From contig NZ_AP023174.1 in the NCBI RefSeq assembly GCF_013426895.1, forward strand, positions 1,798,001 to 1,862,000: DNA of 64,000 nucleotides, read 5' to 3'. The stretch comes from Paraburkholderia largidicola. Its GTDB lineage: Bacteria; Pseudomonadota; Gammaproteobacteria; Burkholderiales; Burkholderiaceae. Under the pieces are notes generated by a model. The model searched no databases and was not told the origin of the DNA. It worked only from the letters and a program-made list of their open reading frames with translations. The position numbers and the translations under genes are program-made. This document shows, piece after piece, positions 46,860-55,423 of the stretch; positions within the stretch are counted from its first letter, which is position 1; every line of letters begins with the position of its first letter.

Positions 46860-48470
46860 TCAATAGCGCATCGGCTGGTCGGGCAGCGTGACGAAGAACG
46901 TCGACCCCGCGCCCTCCGCCGATTCGACCCACACCCGCCCGCCGTGACGTTCGACTGTGCGCCGCACGAGCGCGAGGCCAATGCCGTCGCCTTGCGCGAC
47001 ATCGCCATGCAGCCGCTGGAACGCGCGAAATACTTTCGACATGTAGGCGGCCGGAATCCCTAACCCATTGTCGCGCACAAAGTATGTGCGCGTTCTTGGC
47101 GCCGACGCTTGCGTGGTGTCCGGCTGGAGACCGTCGAGCGCCCCGACTTCGATGCGCCCCGGCCGCGACGGATCGAGAAAATTGATTGCGTTCGAAAGCA
47201 ACTGGCTGAACACCTGTTCGATTGCGGACGGATCGCCCCATGCCGAGGGCAGATCGCGCACGACGACCACGACCTTGCGCTCGTCGATGCGCTTTTGCAG
47301 CGCGTCGACGGCACGCGCGACCGCGCGGCCGACGCTCACACGCTGCCATTGATATTCGAGCCGCCCCACGCGGGAAATGCGCAACAGCGCTTCGATAATG
47401 GCCGCGGCGCGCGTCACCGACGAGCGCACATAGCGCAGCGATTCCTGCACGTCGCCATCGAGCACGTGCGCAAGGCGCCTGTGTTCGACGTCGGGCAGAT
47501 GCGCATCGTCGATGGTCGCGCGCAGTTCGTCGCACGAAACCTGCAGTTCTTTCGAGAAACCCTGCATGTTCACGAGCGGCGAACGCAGATCGTGCGACAC
47601 GCTGTAGATGAACATCTCGTTGTCCTGCGTCTCCTGGCGCAAGGTCTCGTTGACGCCCGCCAGTTCCTCCGCGCGCATTTGCAGCGACGTCTTGAGCGCG
47701 GCCTGTTTCTCGTCTGCCTCACGCAACAGCGCGCTGGTGCGATTCAACGCGGAATCGAGCGCGGCGATTTCGTCGTTGCCCGATAGCGGTGTGGGCAGCG
47801 GTTTCCCGCTGGCGAGCCGCTGCGCGTTTTCCGCCAGCACGTCCAGGCGCCGGCCAATGCTGCGCGCGAAGCCGAATGCCGTGCCCGCCCACAGCAGCAT
47901 CGAAGCGATCACGGCGCCCGCCAGCGTCCATTGCTGGCGCTGGCGCGTTTTCGCGAGCGTCGCATTACGCTCGACTTCGAGCCGCGACGCTTCGTCGATG
48001 AATTCTTTCAACTGCGCGCGAAAGCGCATCACCTGCGCGGGCAACTCGCCGCCTTCGAGCGTGACGAACGGCTTCATCGTCGCGCCCGTGCGCAGCGACT
48101 GCGCGACGGACAGCGCCTGCTGCCGGTAGCTGTCCACCTCTTCGCGCATGCGTTGCACGCGCGCGGCCTGCTCGGGCGTGTCGGCGACGGCCGTTTCGAG
48201 CCGCGCGAGCCGGTCGCCGATATCGACCCACGCCGCATGGCGGTCCATGAATGACGCGTCGCCCGCGACGATCCCCGTACGCACGCGCGCGACTTGTCGA
48301 AGCACGGGGTTTTCGAGCGCGGTCGCCTGATAGAGGACCTGCTTGCTGTCCGACGAGCGCTCGACGGCGCGCGTGGTCTGAGCCTGCATGTCGAACACGA
48401 CACCGAGCAGCGCCAGTTCGATGGCGCTCGGCAACGCGATCAGCAGTAGGCCTTTGGTGAACAGTTTCAT
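46860..48470 (-). CDS. Membrane sensor histidine kinase with CHASE3-like sensor and HAMP
   Basis: 536 residues. TM1 (about 7-28, GLLLIALPSAIELALLGVVF), a helical periplasmic region of about 145 residues with CHASE3 character (SSDSKQVLYQA, VRTGIVAGD), TM2 (about 182-203), HAMP and coiled coil (LLREADEKQAALKTSLQMR), HisKA with IYSVSHDLRSPLVNMQGF, and an ATPase with LLSNAINFLD, DNGLGIP and GDGIGLALVRR. This kinase architecture resembles phytochrome-associated kinases without the chromophore module. The start at 48470 gives MKLFTKG; the preceding frame is not credible. First gene of the cluster. Confidence 0.92.
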   Translation of the reverse strand: MKLFTKGLLLIALPSAIELALLGVVFDMQAQTTRAVERSSDSKQVLYQATALENPVLRQVARVRTGIVAGDASFMDRHAAWVDIGDRLARLETAVADTPEQAARVQRMREEVDSYRQQALSVAQSLRTGATMKPFVTLEGGELPAQVMRFRAQLKEFIDEASRLEVERNATLAKTRQRQQWTLAGAVIASMLLWAGTAFGFARSIGRRLDVLAENAQRLASGKPLPTPLSGNDEIAALDSALNRTSALLREADEKQAALKTSLQMRAEELAGVNETLRQETQDNEMFIYSVSHDLRSPLVNMQGFSKELQVSCDELRATIDDAHLPDVEHRRLAHVLDGDVQESLRYVRSSVTRAAAIIEALLRISRVGRLEYQWQRVSVGRAVARAVDALQKRIDERKVVVVVRDLPSAWGDPSAIEQVFSQLLSNAINFLDPSRPGRIEVGALDGLQPDTTQASAPRTRTYFVRDNGLGIPAAYMSKVFRAFQRLHGDVAQGDGIGLALVRRTVERHGGRVWVESAEGAGSTFFVTLPDQPMRY

Positions 48471-49013
48471 GGATGGCTGGCGCAATGCGGCATGAACGTG
48501 CGAGGCAACGCAAACCGCTTCCCGACATGTGGAACAGGCGCGCAATCATGAGCCATGCGCATGCATCATCGCTGTGCGCCGCGCTTCTAACGTCGCGGCG
48601 CGACCAATGCTATCGATATTTTCACCCATACGCCGCGCCGTCGACGCGCCGGACCGGTGCAATCTGCGTCAAAGCCGCGCCGCAACTGGGACGCGGCCAT
48701 TATCGGCGGGCCGAACGGATATTTCAATGCGCGCCGAGCAGGGCTTGGCGCACATAAAAATGTCTTTTTTTAAGGTGTCGGAAACACGCGCAGCGCGGGT
48801 GAGTCTATTATTGAGACCAGATGCACAGGGGATGCGAAAGCGCACGGCGACGCGATTCGGCCTGGTTCGCACGGAACGATGGAGTGAGACAGACGAATCA
48901 CCGTGTATCCGGCATTTTCGTATGCTATAAAAGATCGACGTGCGGCGCGCGAAGCCGGGAGTGGTCGCATGAGGACGCTGCGTTTCTTGCAATTCTTTTT
49001 CAGGCGAGTTTTT
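48471..49013. other. Divergent intergenic region upstream of the kinase and an unknown gene
   Basis: 543 bases with no credible gene. On the plus side an extended -10 (TGCTATAAA, 48923-48931) is visible; otherwise nothing distinctive. Confidence 0.55.
48923..48931 (+). promoter_or_regulatory. Candidate extended -10 promoter for the unknown gene at 49014
   Basis: TG-C-TATAAA forms an extended -10 element about 83 bases before the ATG; no clear -35 is present. Confidence 0.35.
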
Positions 49014-49466
49014 ATGTCCTTCCCGAAAAAGCGCAGGCGCGCGAAGGTGGACGGCGATGAGTCGTTCCTCGCCGTGCTGCGACACTTCAAGCCCTTCGGT
49101 CAGCTCGACACCAAGATTGCGCGCGCCCGCGCGCAAGATGAGCCGGTGCTCTACGCGCATGTGCTGCCGGGACTCGACGTCCTGCTATGCAGCGTGCGCG
49201 GCGCGCATCCGCCCTATCCCGCCGTCGCCGAGTTGCGGCGGCGCTGCATCGAATCCATCGCAAATGCGCTCGAGCAGCCGCTAGACGGACTGGAGAACGG
49301 CGGTTACTGGTACGAGGCCGACGGTTTCGGTTTTCTCGTGTTCGCGAGCCGCGCGAGAGCGCGCATCCTGCCCGAGTTCGGCGCGACGCGCACGGCCGCC
49401 AGTACGCGGCGCGGCGTGCGTCGTCAGGATGCAGCGGGCGACGCAACACCGCGCTCGCTACGTTGA
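49014..49466 (+). CDS. Conserved-looking hypothetical protein, basic N-terminus
   Basis: 150 residues, no signal peptide or membrane helix. The N-terminus MSFPKKRRRAKVDGDE is strongly basic, the middle is an alpha/beta-like region with HVLPGLDVLLCSVRG, AELRRRCIESIANALEQPL and GGYWYEADGFGFLVFASR, and the C-terminus is Arg/Ala-rich and probably disordered. I do not recognise the family. The start at 49014 is preferred (CAGGCGAG upstream); an in-frame ATG at 48969 would add 15 residues. Single-gene unit followed by a palindromic terminator. Confidence 0.65.
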   Translation: MSFPKKRRRAKVDGDESFLAVLRHFKPFGQLDTKIARARAQDEPVLYAHVLPGLDVLLCSVRGAHPPYPAVAELRRRCIESIANALEQPLDGLENGGYWYEADGFGFLVFASRARARILPEFGATRTAASTRRGVRRQDAAGDATPRSLR

Positions 49467-49501
49467 ATCCCGCCAGGTATCCGTAGCAATTCACACAAAA
49501 A

Positions 49502-49533
49502 CACGGCCGCGAAGCTTCGCGGCCGTGGCGTTT
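49502..49533. terminator. Bidirectional palindromic terminator
   Basis: CACGGCCGCGAAG and its exact complement form a 26-base perfect palindrome (49502-49527). GCGTTTTTT follows on the plus strand, and TTTTTGTG on the minus strand. It separates the convergent unknown and AsmA genes. Confidence 0.9.
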
Positions 49534-49575
49534 TTTGCGGGTCAATCATTGCGGGCAATACATCCCCGCCCGCGC

Positions 49576-52029
49576 TCAACTTCCTTTGTATTCGGCCGCG
49601 TTTGCGGGCCCCGGCAGTGTCGCGCCGTTGTTCGGCTTTGCAGGCTGCTTCGACGGTGCTGTCGACGGCGAGACGGCCGACGCACCCGGCGTCCCCGGCG
49701 GCAGCGCCACGGCCTTGGCCTTTTCGCGCTGTCCCGGCGGCGGCGCCGTCGGATGCTGCGCCTCCATTGCCGCCATCAGTTGCTGACACGGTAGGGGCTT
49801 GTTGTTGCTCGGCGCGATCAGGGGAATCAGCGCGGCGAACGGATTGATCAGACCGAGCCCGACCATCGCGCCGCCGCGCACCGCGAGCGCCGCCGCATTC
49901 ACGCCGACGTGCGGGTCCTTGAACGTGCCCTTCACATAGAGCGGCGAGCGCAGCGAGAAGATGCGGAAGCCCTTCGTATGCGGATGCACGCCGAGGTCCA
50001 TCGACTCGTTCTTCAGGTTCACCGTGCCGTCCACGTTGATCACGGCGTCCTGCGTGTCGAGCGCGAACACGCGTGAATCGAGCACGCCGTCCGTCACGAC
50101 GAAGTCGCCCGCCGCGCAATTGATCTGCACGTCGCGATTGCCGAACAGCTTTTCATAGACGACGTTCGCCACGTTCAGCCCGGCCGCTTCCATCAGCAAG
50201 CGGCTCACGGCGCCATCGGTGACGAGCAGCTTCACTTCGCCGTTCGACGAAGCTGCGAGCGCCGCGGGCGAATTGCCCGTCGCCGACAGCGCGGCATCGC
50301 CGTTGACTTCGCCGAGCGCGTTTTGCATGGTCTTCGCGGTCGGCATCAACTGCTTGAGCTTCAGGTGACGCGCTTCTGTCGAGACACGGCCTTTGAGCGG
50401 TGTCGCGCTGCCGTCGAGATGAATGTTCGATGCGAGTGAGCCGCCCGCGACGCCGAACTTGAGCGGCTCGAACGACAGCACGCCGTCCGTCATCACGACG
50501 TGCGTGTACAGATCGGTGATAGGCAGCGTCGGGTCCTTGATGATGCGGCGCCCCGTGAATTTCACGTTCGCGTCGATTGCCTTCCAGCGGTCGGTCTTGA
50601 ACTCTTCGGTCGGCAGCGCCTTGTCGGATGGCTGGCGCGCGGTGTCGCCGCGCTTCGCCTTGCTCGCGTTGCTGTCCGCGCCGATGATCGGCGCCAGGTC
50701 CTTGAACTGCAACAGATTCGAGACAAGCGTGCCTTCGAGCAGCGGACGCGTCGCGCGCTGGGTGTAGATGACCGTGCCGTTCACATCGCTGCCGCCCACG
50801 CGGCCTGTAAAATTTTCATAGCGGAACACGCTGGCGCCCGGCTTGAAATTACCGATCAGATGGCCTTCCGTCGCGTACGGCGGCGTCTCGGGCAGCGTGA
50901 TGCCCGTCAGGTCATACAGATGATCGAGACTCGTGCCCTGCAGCCACAGGCGCAGATCGACGGCGGCCAGATGCGCGGGATCCGTGACGGTGCCGACCAG
51001 TGCGATGCGCAGATCGCCCGCTTTCACGTCGGCCTGCACAGGGAACGGTCGCGCAGTGTCCTGCAATGCGAGCACGCCACCGAGCTTGCCGCTGCCCGAT
51101 ATCGGCGAGCGGTTGTAGGTGCCCTTCACGGTCCAACCGATTCCATATTGCGGCGCGTTCGTACCCTGCGCGACGGCGATGCCTGCGGCGCTCGCGGGCG
51201 TGCCGGACGCGGCCACGGACGCCGAAGCGCCCACGCCGGCCGTCGCCGCCGGCGCGGACGCGCCCGATGCAACAGGCACGGCAGGCGCCACCGCCGACGC
51301 GCCTGACGCCTCGGATGCAGCGGCCGCCTTCGCTTGCGCGGTCAACTGCTTTGCGCCCTGCTTGCCGACCACTTCCGCCGACGACCTGCGCGACGCCTCT
51401 TCCTGCTGCTTCATCGCTTCGCCGATCGGGATGGGCTGGCCGAGCGTATCGACGACAGCCTGCATGTCGATTTTTTTCTGCTGATCAGAAAGCGCGATAT
51501 TGCCTTTGTTCAGCTGGATGTCGTGCAGATCGAGCTTCCATTCCGACGGTCCCGCCGACGACTTCAGCTTGAACGTCCAGTTGTTGCGTCCGTCAAGGAG
51601 CCGTTCGAGATCGACGGATGGATTCACCACATTGATTGCCGGGATCACGATGTCATGCGCGAGCAGCGGCAGCACCTTCACCTGAAAGTCGATTTCGTCG
51701 AGCGTCGCGAAGTGCTTCTGTTTAGTCCAGTCGGGATTGGCGATCGTGATGTTTTGCGCCGAGAAGCGCGGCCACGGCACCCACGAGCGCCAGCCCGTTT
51801 CGCCGATGGGATGGCGCCAGCCCACCTTCAGATCGCCTTCGATCGCGAACGGCCGGCCGATTGCCTCACTGACCTTGTCGTTCACATAGGGCCGCGCGCG
51901 GTTCCAGTCGAACGTCAGAACAAAGACCGCCAGCGCGACGATCAGGATCACCAGCACCGCGAACAGCCATGCAAAGGTCTTGCCGATTGTCTTGCCGACG
52001 GATATGCCAGTCGAATGCAGCACAGCCAT
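49576..52029 (-). CDS. AsmA family protein with low-complexity insertion
   Basis: 817-residue AsmA-type protein: an N-terminal anchor helix (about 18-39, TFAWLFAVLVILIVALAVFV), a conserved start of the periplasmic part (FDWNRARPYVN, IGRPFAIEGDLKVGW) and the C-terminal AsmA region (ATGNSPAALAASSNGEVK, DGVLDSRVFALDTQDAVINV, and the ending Pro/Ala-rich tail). AsmA-like proteins are linked to phospholipid transport and outer-membrane assembly. An Ala/Ser/Pro-rich insertion of about 60 residues (about 230-291) splits the N-terminal half. The ABC transporter FetAB genes are divergent from its 5' end. Confidence 0.93.
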   Translation of the reverse strand: MAVLHSTGISVGKTIGKTFAWLFAVLVILIVALAVFVLTFDWNRARPYVNDKVSEAIGRPFAIEGDLKVGWRHPIGETGWRSWVPWPRFSAQNITIANPDWTKQKHFATLDEIDFQVKVLPLLAHDIVIPAINVVNPSVDLERLLDGRNNWTFKLKSSAGPSEWKLDLHDIQLNKGNIALSDQQKKIDMQAVVDTLGQPIPIGEAMKQQEEASRRSSAEVVGKQGAKQLTAQAKAAAASEASGASAVAPAVPVASGASAPAATAGVGASASVAASGTPASAAGIAVAQGTNAPQYGIGWTVKGTYNRSPISGSGKLGGVLALQDTARPFPVQADVKAGDLRIALVGTVTDPAHLAAVDLRLWLQGTSLDHLYDLTGITLPETPPYATEGHLIGNFKPGASVFRYENFTGRVGGSDVNGTVIYTQRATRPLLEGTLVSNLLQFKDLAPIIGADSNASKAKRGDTARQPSDKALPTEEFKTDRWKAIDANVKFTGRRIIKDPTLPITDLYTHVVMTDGVLSFEPLKFGVAGGSLASNIHLDGSATPLKGRVSTEARHLKLKQLMPTAKTMQNALGEVNGDAALSATGNSPAALAASSNGEVKLLVTDGAVSRLLMEAAGLNVANVVYEKLFGNRDVQINCAAGDFVVTDGVLDSRVFALDTQDAVINVDGTVNLKNESMDLGVHPHTKGFRIFSLRSPLYVKGTFKDPHVGVNAAALAVRGGAMVGLGLINPFAALIPLIAPSNNKPLPCQQLMAAMEAQHPTAPPPGQREKAKAVALPPGTPGASAVSPSTAPSKQPAKPNNGATLPGPANAAEYKGS

Positions 52030-52150
52030 GGGGGCTCCGAGAAATTACCAGCGTCATTCGTCTGCGCAGCACGTGCTGTGCCCGCGTGCGCGCTTCGTTA
52101 TGATGATGCGCTGCGACACATTCCAATATGCCATGCCCCACGACACTCAC

Positions 52151-52876
52151 ATGACGGACGCGCCCCTCGTCCACGCGCAAGACCTCGTGCGGCGCGACGC
52201 GACGCGCGGCCAGACACTGCTGCACGCCACCAGCATCGCCATCCGTGCGGGCGAGCGGATTGCGATCACGGGCCCCTCCGGGTCGGGCAAAAGCGTGTTC
52301 ATGCGCGCGCTCGCGCTGCTCGATCCACTCGATAGCGGCCAGGTGCTGTGGCGCGGCAGGCGCATCGCGCGCGCGGCGATCCCGCGCTACCGGCGCCACG
52401 TCGCGTATATCCGTCAGCGGCCCGCGCTGCTCGACGGCACCGTCGAAGACAATCTGCGTTATCCGTACACGCTGCGTGCGTATCGCGATGTGCGTTTCGA
52501 TCGCGCGCAGGCGGCCGCACTCGCGTCGCAGGCAGGACGCGCGAGCGATTTTCTCGAGCGTTTTGCGAGCGAACTGTCGGGCGGCGAAGCGCAGATCGCT
52601 GCGTTGATCCGCGTCCTGCAGCTCGCGCCGGACGTGCTGCTGCTCGACGAACCGACGGCATCGCTCGATCCCGAATCCGCGCTGGCGATCGAAGGCCTGG
52701 TGCGCGCGTGGTTCGATGCCGCGCCGCAGGTGCGCGCATGGCTATGGGTATCGCACGATCCGGCGCAAGCGGCGCGCGTGAGCAACCGTCATCTGACGAT
52801 GCGCGCCGGCGTGCTCGACGATGCGCAGTCCACTCTGCCGGATACGTCCGCGCACACCGGAGAGACGCCGCGATGA
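52151..52876 (+). CDS. ABC transporter ATP-binding protein, FetA (YbbL) type
   Basis: 241 residues with Walker A ITGPSGSGKSVFMRAL, Q-loop region YIRQRPALLDGTVEDN, signature ELSGGEAQIAALIRVLQL and Walker B VLLLDEPTASLD, plus the H-loop VSHD. FetAB in E. coli exports iron and adds peroxide resistance; the same role is inferred. The ATG at 52151 (MTDAPLVH) is chosen from several upstream ATGs because the domain starts there; the alternative at 52133 (MPHDTHMT) adds six residues. The stop overlaps the FetB start by four bases (ATGA), indicating translational coupling. Confidence 0.9.
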   Translation: MTDAPLVHAQDLVRRDATRGQTLLHATSIAIRAGERIAITGPSGSGKSVFMRALALLDPLDSGQVLWRGRRIARAAIPRYRRHVAYIRQRPALLDGTVEDNLRYPYTLRAYRDVRFDRAQAAALASQAGRASDFLERFASELSGGEAQIAALIRVLQLAPDVLLLDEPTASLDPESALAIEGLVRAWFDAAPQVRAWLWVSHDPAQAARVSNRHLTMRAGVLDDAQSTLPDTSAHTGETPR

Positions 52877-53676
52877 CCTTGCAGAACCTCAGCCTCTGGG
52901 ACGTCGCGCTCGCGGCGCTGCTGATCGTGGTGAACGGCGCGGTCTCCGTTCTGCTCAAGCTCGATCTCGAACGCAAGCTCGCGTGGGCGGCCGTGCGCAC
53001 CGTCGTCCAGCTGCTCGCGATCGGCTATGTGCTGGCGTGGGTGTTCGCGTACTCCCGCTGGTATGTGGTGCTGCCGCTGATGATCGCGATGACGCTGATC
53101 GCGGGCTTTGCGGGCGCGGGACGCGGCTCGCGCACGTATGCCGGGCAGCGCGTCGACAGCATCCTGTCGATCTGGGCGAGCGCGTGGCTCGTGGCAGCCG
53201 TGGGACTGTTTGCCGTGATCCGGATTCGACCGTGGTACGAGCCGCAATATGCGATTCCGATTCTCGGGATGATTCTCGGCAATACGCTGACGGGCGTGTC
53301 GCTGGGTATCGAACGGATGACGGAGGAACTGACGGCGCGCCGCGACCGCGTCGACATGGCGCTCGCGCTCGGCGCGACGCGCTGGGAAGCTGCGCAGGGA
53401 CCGGCGCGTCAGGCGGTGCGCGCCGGCATGATTCCGACGCTCAATCAGATGGCCGTGGTCGGCGTCGTGAGTCTGCCGGGGATGATGACGGGCCAGGTGC
53501 TCGCCGGGCAATCGCCGCTGCAGGCCGTGCGCTATCAGATCGTGATCATGTTTCTGATCGCGGCATCGTCGGCGCTGGGGACCGTGGGCGCCGTGCTGCT
53601 CACGTACCGGCGACTGTTTTCGCCGGAGCACCGGTTTCTGGCATCGCGGCTTATCGAACGGCGTTCGAAACGCTGA
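52873..53676 (+). CDS. ABC transporter permease, FetB (YbbM) type
   Basis: 267-residue permease with about six to seven membrane helices and the FetB-family motifs ILGMILGNTLTGVSLGIERM, LALGATRWEAAQGPARQAVR and VVSLPGMMTGQVLAGQSP. It would form the membrane channel for the FetA ATPase encoded just before it. Overlap of four bases with fetA. The family is also annotated as iron export permease or UPF0014. Confidence 0.94.
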   Translation: MTLQNLSLWDVALAALLIVVNGAVSVLLKLDLERKLAWAAVRTVVQLLAIGYVLAWVFAYSRWYVVLPLMIAMTLIAGFAGAGRGSRTYAGQRVDSILSIWASAWLVAAVGLFAVIRIRPWYEPQYAIPILGMILGNTLTGVSLGIERMTEELTARRDRVDMALALGATRWEAAQGPARQAVRAGMIPTLNQMAVVGVVSLPGMMTGQVLAGQSPLQAVRYQIVIMFLIAASSALGTVGAVLLTYRRLFSPEHRFLASRLIERRSKR

Positions 53677-53780
53677 CGTGCGGCGCGAGGCGCGCGCCGC
53701 AATCGATGCATGCACGCCGCATGCAATTCAGTCGATGTGCACGGCTTGCGATAACCGGCTCAGATGCCGGGATGCTTGCG

Positions 53781-54347
53781 TCAACGTTTGGCCGACACGG
53801 CTACCTGTGAGCCATCGCTGAGTGTCAGCGTCTTCGTGCTGCCATTGGTCGGCATGGTGAAGCGCAGCACCTGACTGACGCTCGTGTAGTTCGGGCACTT
53901 CAGCGACTTGCCGTTGTTCGACACGGCCTTCGTGCCCTTCGGCGTCTGCGCCTGGAAGTTCATCTGCACGGTCGCGGTGCCGTCTTTGGCGACGACAGGC
54001 GCGAACCGGATCTGCGTCTGCCGGATCATGGCGCCGTTCGTGTCGAGCGGCAGCGACGACAGGTCTGGGCAGTCGCCATCGGCTGCAACGGGGCCGCCGG
54101 GCGGCACGGTTTTCCACGTGAAGTCGTCCGATTCGCCGGAGCGGATGGTGCGCGTTTCCTGCGAGTTGCCGAACTGTTTCGACGTGACCTTGACCGTATA
54201 GCGGATGGGACCGTCGGTCGGCGCCTGCGAGGTCACGGTGATGGGTGTCGCCGCGTGCGCGGGTGCCGGCAATGCGGCGAGCGCAAGCGTTGTGCATGCG
54301 ATAGAAGCGACAACAGAAACGGCGGGAAGTTTGAAGCTGATGCTCAT
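53781..54347 (-). CDS. Exported protein of unknown function
   Basis: 188 residues with a clear signal peptide (MSISFKLPAVSVVASIAC, cleavage near AHA-ATP). The mature part is beta-rich in appearance: alternating hydrophobic/polar strands such as IRYTVKVTSKQFGNSQETRT, and two cysteines (GDCPDLSS and LKCPNYTS) that may form a disulfide. It ends TKTLTLSDGSQVAVSAKR. GAGGTGACAG precedes the ATG at 54347 as a good ribosome site; the long frame upstream runs into repeat copy B and is an artefact. I do not recognise a characterised homologue. Confidence 0.78.
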   Translation of the reverse strand: MSISFKLPAVSVVASIACTTLALAALPAPAHAATPITVTSQAPTDGPIRYTVKVTSKQFGNSQETRTIRSGESDDFTWKTVPPGGPVAADGDCPDLSSLPLDTNGAMIRQTQIRFAPVVAKDGTATVQMNFQAQTPKGTKAVSNNGKSLKCPNYTSVSQVLRFTMPTNGSTKTLTLSDGSQVAVSAKR

Positions 54348-54621
54348 ACTGTCACCTCGTTGTTGTGCTGCCGCGCGGCGCCATGCAGGTGCGATCGCGC
54401 TGGCCGCGCGCGGCGGTTTTTTTGCATGTTGCACGGGAAGTCTAACGCCAAGTGGTTGGCGTGGAGTTGGGTTTGGGCTGGGATTAACCCGGGGGTTGGC
54501 GTTGTTTTTTGCGCTGCGCGCGGCGGGGGTGTTTGGCTGCGCATGCGTTGTCGGTGTCGTCTCGCTTTTGCGCTGGTATTTGGTGTTTGCGTTGGTGCCT
54601 TCGCGGTGCGGTTTGCTTTGG

Positions 54622-54660
54622 TTTGCGCTGGTAGTTTGCGCTGGCAGTTTGCGCTGGCAT
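54622..54660. repeat. Three tandem 13-bp repeats
   Basis: TTTGCGCTGGTAG, TTTGCGCTGGCAG, TTTGCGCTGGCAT in direct tandem at 54622-54660, abutting and overlapping the left end of repeat copy B. Confidence 0.85.
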
Positions 54661-55312
54661 CCGCGTGATGTTATTGGTTTGCAAGCGTTGCCCCTGTGCG
54701 GGGCGGCACCTACTTTTCTTTGCCGCCGCAAAGAAAAGTAGGCAAAAGAAAGCGGCTCACACCGCCAATCCTTGTGTTTGCCTGAGGGCCCTCACAGGGT
54801 CTTACGCTTCACACGGCAACGCCCTGGTTCGGGTCCGTTGCCAACGTTCTCTCTGTATGCCTCACCCGCTTCGCGCGCCCGCATTACCGCATGCCGTGCC
54901 AGACAGTCCACCGCCGCCCAGGTGGCAAACTGTGTGTAGGCCCCTGGTGCTCCGCACGCCTCACTCCGGACCGATAGCGCACGCGTTCCACCCTGTAAGA
55001 GCGCCAGGCTATACGACGCGACAACCTACACACAGTTTGCCACCTGGACGGCGCAGACCGTTCGCTGCCGGTGGCCCAGGTACGGGTATTCGAAGCGGGT
55101 GAGGCGTTCATTCAAAGCGCTGGCGACAAGCACCAACCAGGGCACTGCCGTGTGAAGCGTGGGGACGTTGGGGGCCCGTGGATAAGAACAAGGATTGGCG
55201 GTGTGAGCCGCTTTCTTTTGCCTACTTTTCTTTGCGGCGGCAAAGAAAAGTAGGTGCCGCCCCGCACAGGGGCAACGCGTGAAGCACGCTAACAAAACGC
55301 GGATGCCAGCGC
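54651..55312. repeat. 662-bp near-palindromic repeat element, copy B
   Basis: Second copy of the element at 1665-2324, with arms 54651-54940 and 55025-55312 around an 84-base centre (54941-55024). The arm hairpins lie at 54709-54742 and 55221-55254. The inner 28-base block (54913-54940 and 55025-55052) matches its partner at 27 of 28 positions. The centre matches copy A when reverse-complemented, so the two elements lie in opposite orientations. It sits between the exported-protein gene start and the oxidoreductase gene end. Small ORFs inside are spurious, and no transposase is present. Confidence 0.9.
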
Positions 55313-55423
55313 AAAGGCAAACCGCAGAAACCAACGAAAAACCCAAAAAACCAAAACACCAAACATCAACGCCCGCGCCGCAAAAGGCGCAATCCCCCGC
55401 GACATCGCAGGCAGAAAAAAACC

